The notes beneath the pieces were generated by a model. That model saw only the letters and a program-made list of their open reading frames with translations, searched no databases and was not told where the DNA came from. The position numbers and the translations under genes are program-made. A stretch of DNA of 64,000 bases, from NCBI GenBank assembly GCA_013368325.1, contig JAACJK010000072.1, positions 113,161-177,160 of the forward strand. Reading direction: 5' to 3'. Numbering within the stretch: the stretch's first letter is position 1; every line of letters starts with the position of its first letter. Source of the stretch: Ephemerocybe angulata. Taxonomy: Eukaryota; Basidiomycota; Agaricomycetes; Agaricales; Psathyrellaceae. Shown in pieces: positions 21,667 through 30,680 of the stretch.

Positions 21667-23331
21667 TTACAAATAATACAAATTCTTGACGTAAGGTATA
21701 ACACTGGTCTGAACGCCTGACTGCGAGAATCGAAGAGCTTGTCTAATATCCTCTTCCTTCATGACTCTCTGCTCCGGAATGTTGTAAGATGTTACAAGCC
21801 TGAACCTCAGGGAAGGGCCACGTTCTTTGATATACTCGACAATAGGGTCCAGCTGATACCCGGGAGGGAGTTGCAGAATCTCAAGCTCCTCCAATCTGGA
21901 GAAGCTCAGTTCATTTCCTCCGAGTCTGAGTCCAAGGGCAGCGTCGTTACCCTTGAACAGCTTCCATAAGCGATCCATTTCCACCTTGACGTCGTCCAGA
22001 GTTAGAGTCGTGAGGGCGGTGAGGTTTGAAATGATGGAGAAGAGGCCCGCTGCGTCGATGTGACATGCACGGAGCTGGAAAGTGCGAATATTTCGGCTGG
22101 AGCCCGATTGATCGAGGAAGTTCGCAACGGGCAACAAAAGAGCATCTTTCGATACCTTCGTTATCCGAAACATACCGATATCAAAGTTGACCAGCTGTGG
22201 TGCCTTCAAAAGGTAGAGGAGGTTAAGGTCCCGACCCATTCGTGTGCGCAGCGTACGCAGTTTGGGTAGAACGAGAGGAGAGGCGGTATAATGCTGCACG
22301 AGAGGATGGTCGTCCATGTTCCACAGGGGGTTTCCGCTCGCGCCGAAGTTGATGGTCAACGTTTCGAGGTTGCAACAGTGTTGAAGCAGTTTGAGGAGCT
22401 GAGGACCCCTCCATGGGCAGCACACGTACAAGGTCGTGAGGCGCTCGATAAGACTTGGAAGAATGTTGAGTTCGAGGTGGGAAGGGTCGATGTCCTCAAA
22501 GAGAGAGGGAATATGGACTTCAAGGGACTCGACGATGGGCAGGCGTTCTAGGTGGCCAACGAAGGTTGGTCCGACCTGGCCGTCCATCTGAAGGTTTGTA
22601 CTGCGAAACTTGACGCTCAGTGATCTGAGCGTGTCCCATGGTCGAGGCCCGGCCGCGGTATTTTCTTGGCGAAGTGCGTCCATGGCGTCCAAGAACTCCC
22701 CAAAACACACCGTGCTGCTGCACATCAGCGTGAGATGATCCAACCGCGGCCCGTTGGTCAGTAACTGTGGCATTACCGACGTAGCCAAAAGGCACGGGCC
22801 AGGTTCACGCCTTGGCCAGGTATTCGGATTTCCACAGCTGCAAGATTGACGAGAGCGATTGGTAGAAGCTTCACCGCTCCGCAAATTCCACCCTTCGTAC
22901 TGCAGCGTCCGGCGAAGGGATCCCGCCTGACCGAGCCACGCCTCCACGGACTTGAGGGACTCCAAGGTATGCCGGGGCTTTATCTGAAGTCCCGTCCATA
23001 GCTCGTGTGTGACGAGCGTCGCATCCCTCCACAGCTTGCAGACAAGGCTCAACTGGAGCAAGCCCTTCCTTCCAACAGCATCCCTCACTTTCTCCTCGCG
23101 CTCGTATGGGTGGAGGAAGGTGAATACGTGGCCGAGGACTTCTCTGGGTATCCTGCGGACTGGGGATAGAATGGCTCGATGCCGTTCTAGCTCAACCTCG
23201 AGTCTCCGGAGCTCGGATATCTTGTCGACCAGGTCGCGGATTCGAGCTTCGACAACAGGGATTTCGACTGGTTTGGGTGGGGTGTTGCTGTCGAGGAGAT
23301 ATGAGATGCTGGGTGTTCCATCTTTTGACAT
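21667..23331 (-). CDS. F-box domain protein (copy B of the pair)
   Basis: Single exon, 554 residues, start at 23331 (MSKDGTPSISYLLDSNTPP); the frame is open 39 codons further upstream. Coiled coil VEARIRDLVDKISELRRLEVELERHR; F-box ILSPVRRIPREVLGHVFTFLHP, then LLQLSLVCKLWRDATLVTHELW; leucine-rich body; end VIPYVKNLYYL. It is most similar to the decayed F-box gene at 36035. Beyond its start lies a remnant of the partner gene (23862-24140) in the same divergent arrangement as copy A, so this F-box gene survived while its partner did not. Inferred SCF substrate receptor. Confidence 0.86.
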   Translation of the reverse strand: MSKDGTPSISYLLDSNTPPKPVEIPVVEARIRDLVDKISELRRLEVELERHRAILSPVRRIPREVLGHVFTFLHPYEREEKVRDAVGRKGLLQLSLVCKLWRDATLVTHELWTGLQIKPRHTLESLKSVEAWLGQAGSLRRTLQYEGWNLRSGEASTNRSRQSCSCGNPNTWPRREPGPCLLATSVMPQLLTNGPRLDHLTLMCSSTVCFGEFLDAMDALRQENTAAGPRPWDTLRSLSVKFRSTNLQMDGQVGPTFVGHLERLPIVESLEVHIPSLFEDIDPSHLELNILPSLIERLTTLYVCCPWRGPQLLKLLQHCCNLETLTINFGASGNPLWNMDDHPLVQHYTASPLVLPKLRTLRTRMGRDLNLLYLLKAPQLVNFDIGMFRITKVSKDALLLPVANFLDQSGSSRNIRTFQLRACHIDAAGLFSIISNLTALTTLTLDDVKVEMDRLWKLFKGNDAALGLRLGGNELSFSRLEELEILQLPPGYQLDPIVEYIKERGPSLRFRLVTSYNIPEQRVMKEEDIRQALRFSQSGVQTSVIPYVKNLYYL

Positions 23332-23585
23332 GGTGCCTTTGAAGCTGGCTGCCAGGACTCTGCCGCGTGTGGCCTGGTGGTGGTACTTATGAAGGGAAAG
23401 AACGTGGTGAATTGATCCTCCCTTCGGCAACTTGAAAGTGTCCCACACCCACCGGCCAACGCCGCTGGCTCTCCCCCGGAAACAGACAACGATATACGAT
23501 ATACGAGGAGTTCTGAAGGCGGATAGTGGATACTTAGAACTGGATGGGTGTACTTTCTCGAAGTAGCCGTTCCAGGGGAGAGGCG

Positions 23586-23630
23586 AGCGCCAAAGTGAAA
23601 GGCGCTTAGATTACGTAGATTAGATTAGAT
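23586..23630 (+). repeat. Stem-loop plus TTAGA-repeat motif, copy 2
   Basis: AGCGCC, a nine-base spacer, GGCGCT, then TTAGATTACGTAGATTAGATTAGAT. The arms are perfectly complementary. Confidence 0.6.
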
Positions 23631-23861
23631 CAGATCCTGGGCTTGCCTGGCAGCGTCGCGATCGCCATCCATAACTTCAACTACGACCACCATGATAGCC
23701 TGCATATCCGCGGTTTTCAATGTTGCTGCAGGTGGAAGGGCCATCTAAAGCCATGCTAAATCTAGAAGGGAACAAGGGCGCTTCCCTCTCTTCGATGTGC
23801 GTCAGCAGCTGGCTGCTATCTCCTCCGCTGTGCTGACGTTTGTCTGACTCTAGATTAGCTG

Positions 23862-24140
23862 AGGGAACGGATGGCAATGACCTCCGAAGAGGATGAGGAT
23901 GGTGAGTGTACTTGGACTCGGAGCAACTTCAAAGCCTTCGACGCCCTCAATTCGCTGTCATCTAAACCGTCCGTGAGCACGCTCGTCGATATATCCCGCA
24001 AATCCGACAACGACTTTTCAGTCTTTTTCTCGTCTCGTGCAAAGAGATCCCTTTGATTCTGCATCCAGCGTCGAGCTCCCTTTGAAAAACGAGTCGAAAT
24101 CACACCTCTTGGATGAGGAGGTTGATACAGTATCCGCTCA
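23862..24140 (+). pseudogene. Remnant of the F-box partner gene (copy B)
   Basis: The stretch CTGAGGGAACGGATGGCAAT and the frames after it give RERMAMTSEEDEDGE, NFKAFDALNS, STLVDISRKSDND, then DPFDSASSVELPLKNESKS. These correspond in order to exon 2 and the start of exon 3 of the intact partner gene (LRERMDAIVEE, SKAFDG, STLVDIS, DPFSIVATSDVELPSPN). The 220-residue helical first exon and the C-terminus are missing and the frame is interrupted. It lies divergent to the F-box gene at 21667-23331, as in the intact pair. Confidence 0.7.
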
Positions 24141-24260
24141 CAGCACAGTGGGCTGGCTATCGCTCATGAGCTTACACGGAGAACTTTACCGTTGGCGCAT
24201 TCTCCCAACGTCTTTTTCTTCTCTTTTCTTCTTCAGCTCTGTGGGCATGGCACCGATTCT

Positions 24261-24649
24261 CACCGCGGCAAGATTGGGCTGGGGCGCGCAATTGCATGGT
24301 GGAGGTCAGACTAGATGGAATCACGGATGGCATTCTTCTGGAAACTGAGGTTGCATTGCAGATTTCACCGAAGATGGAGGGGGCCATGGAACCAAGATGG
24401 ACGATATGGCCCCTTTCGTCGTGGAGGCGGCGGTTCCATGTAACTGAGAGAGACTTGCGGCTGGAACCATGGTTGTCAGAGCATTTGCGACTGTGCCCTC
24501 CATTCGAGATCCACAGCACACACCATTTTTGCTGGAATCCCCAATGGACCCCCATGGAATCCTCGTACCCAGAAGAATCCCATCAGCGATCACATCTAAA
24601 CTGATGTCCGCCATTGGATCGCACATTCCAGCCCAATCCTACCGCGGTG
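24261..24649. mobile_element. Foldback/MITE-like element with degenerate inverted arms
   Basis: The left end CACCGCGGCAAGATTGGGCT pairs with the right end, whose reverse complement is CACCGCGGTAGGATTGGGCT. Similarity continues inward for about 85 bases, through TAGATG and GATTCTTCTGG/CATTCTTCTGG, at roughly three quarters identity. No open frame and no clear target-site duplication are seen. The right end abuts sequence equal to the leader of an F-box paralogue. Confidence 0.55.
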
Positions 24650-24966
24650 TTAGCCTCGAAGCTGGCTTCCAGCAGTCTGCCGCGTGGGGGTTGGTGGCGG
24701 TATGAAGGGAAGAACGTGGTGATCTTGAATCAAATTCCCTCCCTTTGGCTTGAAAGTTCCCACTGTCCCACGCCGCTAGCTCTCCGCCGGCCGAAAGCAG
24801 ACAACAGTATTTGAGGAACGCTGCAGTGGGGTAAAGCCTGGTTAAGCCGCTGGGCGAGCCTTTGCTCTCAAAGTAGGCGTAGTATCAGGTGGAGGGAGGT
24901 ATTGGCAAGCAAGTCTGGTCAGCGCCAAAAAGGGCGCTTAGATCGCTGTGTAGATTAGATTAGATC
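24650..24966 (-). pseudogene. Orphan 5' flank of an F-box gene copy (body lost)
   Basis: The segment CGAAGCTGGCTTCCAGCAG through GTTCCCACTGTCCCACGCCG matches the leader of the F-box gene at 21667-23331 (GAAGCTGGCTGCCAGGACTCTGCCGCG... and so on) in the same orientation, and ends with the stem-loop/TTAGA motif. No coding body follows; the foldback element begins where the start codon would be. Confidence 0.65.
24921..24966 (+). repeat. Stem-loop plus TTAGA-repeat motif, copy 3
   Basis: GCGCCAAAAAGGGCGCTTAG is followed after a short insert by TAGATTAGATTAGATC. The same arrangement as copy 2. Confidence 0.6.
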
Positions 24967-25124
24967 AAGTCCCACACCATGGGCAATCCGTGGCAGCGTT
25001 GATCGACAGCTTTAAGCAGCCTTAGCAAGGCGGTACGTCCGTGTTATGATAGGCCAGGCCGTGGTACCTATGGAAGGTGTCACTGACAGTCTGCAGAGCT
25101 TCACAAAAACATAATAAGTGGACT

Positions 25125-25146
25125 GGGCGCGCTTAGATTAGATCAA
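25125..25146 (+). repeat. Stem-loop plus TTAGA-repeat motif, copy 4 (short)
   Basis: GGCGCGCTTAGATTAGATC. The left arm is reduced. It lies about 160 bp beyond the 3' end of the minus-strand DUF1996-CBM1 gene. Confidence 0.4.
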
Positions 25147-25305
25147 ATTAGCCATAAGTACATAAGTAGCGCAAAAGGGCTGGGAGTGGGTTGAATGGAT
25201 TGATTTGGCAAACTGATATTAGCGAGTAAGAAGTTACAAAAACGAAGTGGATTCAAGAGTGAAGAAATTGCATAAGATAATCGATCGGGGCGACGCTTCG
25301 GGAGC

Positions 25306-26806
25306 TTACTGGCATTGAGAGTACCTGCACACATATATCTTAGTATATACTCTGCAAGTGCGGCGGATGATGAGCGTACCAGTCGTTGACCTTCACGCAG
25401 GTGCTTCCAGAGACGCACGCAGTAGCGCCAGTGTACTGCGAGGGCAATCATGGGGCGTAGTAAGTAAAGTACAATACGGTAGCCATCGAGTCTTGAATAC
25501 GTACACCAGAGCCTCCGCATTGGCCGTACTTGGGAACGGTGGGACCTTGAGGAGCAGTGGGTGTTGGCTGAACAACGGTCGTTGTTGGCTGGGTGGGTTG
25601 CACAACGGTGGTCGTGCTCCCGGGCATGTCCATGGGGAGACGCGCCAGCCCTGCAACACAAAGCCCGTCAGTCCTTCTTACTCCAGACATATATCATGAG
25701 AGGCACGGCGAGCACTTACATCCGTCGAGGTTGTCAGTTGTAAGCGGCTTCACCGAGCACGCGTTCATCTGCGCCACGCTCTGCGACTTGAGCGGGTTCC
25801 CATTCTCACACCCCTGGAACATGCAGCTCGAGTCCATCGCGCGCTGGAGCGCATCGCCCTTCCATCCAAAGACGTAGTCGGCGTGAGTGCCGTACCCTCT
25901 CGAGTCGTCGTAGCTCATGACGAAAGGGTTGGCGCCGCCAGAGGGCCACATGCTGTTGAACTGCGCTGTGTCCCAGAGGGTCTCGTACGCGACTTGCGGC
26001 ATGCGGACGGGGTGAGAGGACGGGCACGCGCCTGCGGGCTGGAAACCCATGTCCGAGGCGGTGTCGTACATGTGCGACTGGTGGTCCTCGGGGTCGAGGG
26101 TCTTCCCGTCCCAGCACCTGGGAATCGGATGTGTTAGTACGATGGTACTGGAGGGTGGGTGGGGAGGAACTTACGAGGGGAAGTGGTGCACGGTCATGAT
26201 GCCGCCTCTGCAGGGCGATGTGGGGAAGACGTCGAGCTCGGGGAAGCGGGTGTTCTTGTCCTCCAAGCAAACGAACTTGAGGCCGGGCGCTTGTTTGCTT
26301 CCAGCCGTCGGGTTGCCAATAACCATGCGGAAGCCCTGGCATAGAGTCCTAGTTAACATGCTATTCAGAGAGATAAAAGGTGGTTATAAACTTACAGGCT
26401 TGAACGCGGTGATCTTCTGGTTTCCATTAGAGTTAAAGTCCTGTTGAGTATAATAGATCGTCATGCCGCCATTAATACCAGCAGGGAGCGCCGCGTTCTC
26501 CATAATCGGAACACGCTTGTACGACCCATTCGAGTGCTTAAAGAACATAACCGCCGTCCAGTAGTTCGAAAAGTCCTCCGTGAAGATACACGTCGTGCAC
26601 GAGCCTTGGTTGCCAATATCCCCAGTCATGTTGGGGTGGAACGCGTTGCCGCCGACGATCTGGTGGACGTGCGCGGACGGCGTGCGGCCGGGCTGCACGA
26701 GCGGGTCGAGGCGCTGGATCGTCAGCGTCGAGCACCCGAAGCGGAGCGCGGCCTGTGCGGGCACGGCGAGGGCTGCCAATGCGGAGGCGAGAGAGAGCCA
26801 CTTCAT
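25306..26806 (-). CDS. Secreted DUF1996 protein with C-terminal CBM1 (inverted paralogue)
   Basis: Start MKWLSLASALAALAVPAQA (signal peptide) at 26806. It then has the same exon order as the plus-strand gene at 15655: LRFGCSTLTIQRLDPLVQPG, HVHQIVGGNAFHPNM, GFRMVIGNPTAGSKQ, CWDGKTLDPEDHQSHM, CPSSHPVRMPQ and DYVFGWKGDALQRAMDSSC. The linker TTVVQPTQPTTTVVQPTPT is shorter by one repeat. CBM1 runs YGQCGGSG, YTGATACVSGSTC and W-YSQCQ, with the stop at 25306-25308. As in the paralogue, the last exon carries only the final residues. Secreted and cellulose-binding; catalytic role unknown. Only part of the sequence C-terminal to QSVAQMNAC differs (VKPLTTDNLDG). Confidence 0.88.
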
Positions 26807-26857
26807 CTTTGCAATGCGATGGAGGTGTCCGACCGGATATTCCAGGTTTTGCTCAGG

Positions 26858-26865
26858 TATATATA
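26858..26865 (-). promoter_or_regulatory. TATA box of the inverted DUF1996-CBM1 gene
   Basis: TATATATA lies about 52 bp upstream of the start codon at 26806, within the palindrome GGTATATATACC. It matches the site of the paralogue. Confidence 0.65.
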
Positions 26866-28330
26866 CCTCGTCCCTATGACATCCTAATCTAAGAAAAAAC
26901 GGGTGTCGCTTCAAGCTCGGGGCCGCGAGAAGGGAAGTTAGTTGGGAGTTAATCCGATTGAATGAAAGACTTGCCTCTGACGCTCGTGAACTTGTGGTGC
27001 CCTGCCAAAGCACACCTATCTTAAAAATAGAGGTGAGGCTCAGGCTATTCTTGTACCTTATTTTCCGCGTCTTCTACCCAATCACTTTCGAGCCAGCCTT
27101 AACTTGGTGGTTCTGAGAGCGGGTGTTTGTTTTTCCCAACTCCACGCCACCTCCATTCGTTCATGATAATACGAGTGCTTGGTGCGTTGAGAATAGGTGC
27201 GATGAGCGGGCCATGGTCTCCTGGGTAAAGGGAAAGGGTGAGATATTTTACTAAAACAAGGTAGTTGCCTCCACCTCCCCAACAGAAGCCTCGAGCGGGA
27301 GGAGCAATGCCTTCGTTCGCATGAAGACACCCCTCTATAGCCTTCAGAAGCGGTTTAGAGGCACAATGTATCTTCACAGCCTCGGGTCCGCAGAACCCAT
27401 GCTCTCTTCCCCTGCTAAGTAGCCTCCCATTGGGACGACTATTCCAGTATAAATCAAGATGCGCCCGTCTGTATGCAGTGATCCAGTGCCGTTCAAAGAA
27501 AACGGGAGTGAGCTTGATCATCATGCCACATATCCAAAGCACGGTACTCCACCAAACAGCTGGCATGGAGGTAAGGATTGGCGCGCGTCCTACGCGGTCG
27601 TAGAATCATGGCGGCAACTTGGGGTATAAGCAAGACCGTTGAAGGGATGCCTTCGGCGCATCGTCTTCGGCAGAGATGTCCAACACAGGGTGTGCTCAGT
27701 CGAGTCGTCCTGGGACATATATGCAACACGCGGTCGGTAATGTGAAGAACGTTGGGCGTGCGTCGTTCGGAAAGAGATAATTTTTGGATAATTTTGGCCT
27801 TAGGCAACCAAGAGGCCAATCCGAGTCATCATCATCGGTCTGAGTTATGCGTGTCAAGGCACCGCGTTGGTAGCGAGGCATGACTGTGCACGCTTTCGAC
27901 CCGCGTTGGCGGTGGACCCAGTCGTGGTGGTGGTGGTGATAGGAAAAGAGTCGGGTGTCGGCCTCCGCATCGCGCACGCCCAACTCCCGCCCGAGCTTCC
28001 TGATGCGTGTCAATGCACGATGACGTACTCGTACGTATTGACATCACCACCTAGTGAGCGGTCGAGTGGGCACGTATACAGCCTGCTTGGACTCGAACTA
28101 CCACTGGCGTGTTGAATCGCTATCGACCCCCAACAAAATAATTTTAAGTGAAATTCCATTGCAGCGAGTCAGTCAGTCAGTCAGCAGTGTACTACACGTA
28201 CATACCTACCTACATCAATCCAGATAAAAAAGAGCGGACAGGACTATAAAAATCCCAACAGTAATACAAGGCATATGTATGGAAACAGAGGGTGGGAGGC
28301 ATAGAGAGCGGCAGGGAGTACGAACGGTCG
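26866..28330. other. Gene-poor intergenic region
   Basis: Only short unrelated frames are seen. An (AGTC)n microsatellite occurs at about 28167-28185 and a short GTGGTG run near 27925. Confidence 0.45.
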
Positions 28331-28331
28331 G

Positions 28332-28556
28332 TCAGGATTCAGAACTGAGAGAGAGAGAGAGGGAGGATGTGTGAGAGGAGGGTGTGTGCGGTTGGTTGGT
28401 TGGTTGGTTGGTGAATGGGTGGTTGATTGGTGTGAGCGATCGTTCAGGATTCAGGTCTGGGAGAGAGAAGGAGGATGTGTGAGAGGAGGGTGTGGGGGGT
28501 TGGTTGGTTGGTTGGTGGGATGAATGGGTGGTTGGTTGGTGTGAGCGATGGTATGT
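28332..28556. repeat. Tandem duplication of about 112 bp with (GGTT)n runs
   Basis: TCAGGATTCAG starts copies at 28332 and 28444. Each contains a GA-rich run, GGATGTGTGAGAGGAGGGTG, a (GGTT)n microsatellite (about 28391-28412 and 28499-28517) and GTGGTTG..TTGGTGTGAGCGAT. It lies in the presumed 3' flank of the gene at 28990-30680. Confidence 0.75.
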
Positions 28557-28989
28557 AAACGAACAAATGCATTAGATGAGAATGAAGGAAGGAGGAAGCG
28601 GGAAACAAGAGGGAAGAGGGAAGCAAGAGGCAAGGGACGGTGACGTGCAGCAGGAAAAGCAAGAGAAAACCAAAAGGAAGTCAAGTCACTCGTAAAAGGT
28701 CGTACGATATCGAAGCGAATGGAGGAGCGGAATAAGGTATTGAACGGGGGACATGCGTATGGTGAAAGCTGTAGATATAAAGAGATCCAAATGTGCTGGT
28801 CATGAAGAGCTGAACGTTAAATGATAAAAACCTGACCGGAGCCCGAGGAGTAGATGTACGCTACGATATAAAGGAGAGGGACAGAGGGAGGTGTGGCAAT
28901 AACAACATGGTGAGACGGCACAAGACAGACTGGGATGGAGGGAACCGGATGGGCAGAGAACGCAGAACCAAGCGTCCTTAAACGTACGC

Positions 28990-30680
28990 TCAGAACCTTT
29001 TCTTCATATGCCCATGCCTCCTATGCTTCTCCACCACCCCCAACGTCGGCTTCGGTGTCGGCATCACCCCATCCACCGTCCTCTCCACCATCTCAATCCC
29101 CGTAAACCCCCTCTCCTTAACCGTATGGGTCGGCGTCACAATCTTCGCCGTCGTACTCGCCCCTCCCTTCACACTACTCGTCGACGTCGCATCATCCGCC
29201 CTCATCGTCCCCGCGCCCCCCGCCAACGTCCCCGGCTGTTGATGATCCGGACTATTCCTCCCAAACCACACGCCCAATCCTATCGCAGCCCCAATAACAG
29301 CCAAGAGCACAACCCCAATAACCCACACCCACCGCCCAAGCCTATTCTTCCCACTCGTCGTCTTCCGCAACCACGGACTCTCCTTCTTCCTCCCATCCGC
29401 CGCCCCCTCCGCCTTCGCCACCATACTAAACCGCCTCCAAAAGTCATCCCCCTTCTCCCCGCGGCTAGGGAGCAACGCGTCCTCCGTCCCGCTGCGCATG
29501 ATGGGCTTGCGCGGCGTGGGCGGGGGAAGGTCGTCCCACCGCACCCCATTAAACCCATCCTTCTCCCCATGCGCATCACTCCCGCCATACACCGACGACG
29601 CGCTCGACTTAGGCATCGCAAACACCGGCGTGATAGGAGTCATGGGCGGCGCGAGCGGCGCAGGCGTCATGCCCCGCACAATCGCGCTTGGCGGGGGCGT
29701 CAGCGGTCCATTCGCATGTCCATGCCCATGCCCATTAATCCCGTTCGGATTGTTACCGTTGGGCATGGGCAGTCCGAGGTTGATGTTCAGCCCTGGAGGG
29801 CCACGGAATCCTGGGCCGCCGGGAGGGGGCCCGCGCTGCTGCATCTGCGGTGGGGCGCCCAGCTGGGGCCCGCCGAGGCCTGGGGGGTTGCGCAGGTGCG
29901 GCGGGGGCGGGGCGCCTGGGGGCCCGCCGCTGTTCTGTCTTTGCGGTTGGCCCTGCATGTGCTGTCCTTGCTGACCCTTGGACTCGAAAGGGTTCTCGAT
30001 GGGAGAAGGGCTCTTCCCCACGCCGAGCGTGGCGATGGTGGGGCCTGCGTAGCCGGGCTTGGGGGCTGCGATGGGGGGCGGGCTTGGAGGCGGGCTCGGG
30101 GTTACGGCGCGGTTCCTGTCGTTCGCGTTGCTCGAGATGGCAGCTGCCAGGGCTGCGCTCCTACTCTGAGTCTGAAGGCTAGAGCTGCTTGCGGATGAAG
30201 GCAGGGTCTTGGACGGGGACTTGTTTGCAGAGGAGGATGTGGGAGCGGGATGAGACTTGTCGAGCTCGGCGATGAGGGCTGCCTTGGCGCGCTCGGCGCG
30301 GCGGCGCCGCTCGAAGGCTTCGTCGTCGTCGCTGTCGTCGTCGTCCGAGTCGTCCATTGCGAGGAGGCCCATGCCGAGGGCGCCGATGGCGCTGTTGCGC
30401 GAGGCGGTGGAGACGACGGAGGTGGGGCGGTTGTTGTTGTCGCCCGGGGTGAGGTAGTTGTCGTACCTGGTGGTTCGTAATCCAGGCCGGTCCTTTGGTG
30501 AGCTGGTGTTGGTGGGGAAGGGGAGGGGACTTACACGTTGTACGCGCTAGAACGGGCGTTGGGGTTGTCCGGTTTGGGAGGGGCCATGCGGCGCTTGGGG
30601 GGCGAGGCGGGGCTCGCGTCGTACAGCGAGTCGGGCTCGTCCGTAGCGAAAGGGGGTTTTCCGGCAAGAGGTGCTGGCAT
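28990..30680 (-). CDS. Proline-rich single-pass membrane protein, unrecognised family
   Basis: Two exons (30680-30535 and 30466-28990), 540 residues; the frame joins as NV/YDNYLTPGDNN. The N-terminal half is cytosol-like and charged: KRRMAPPKPDNPNARSSAYN, an aspartate cluster (MDDSDDDDSDDDEAFERRRRAERAKA), and a long Pro/Gly/Asn-rich tract rich in PPPG and QQ. About residue 425 a single membrane segment occurs (WVWVIGVVLLAVIGAAIGLGVWFG), followed by a Ser/Thr-rich outer tail ending RRHGHMKKRF. No catalytic domain is seen. The layout (disordered inside, one helix, Thr-rich outside) resembles fungal cell-wall or signalling membrane proteins, but that is only an inference. The antisense frames over this GC-rich stretch are shadows. 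Confidence 0.72.

Noticed and set aside
29008..30198. 396-codon plus-strand open frame
   Set aside because: It is antisense to the proline-rich membrane protein gene. GC-rich codons create Arg/His/Pro-rich nonsense with no domain.
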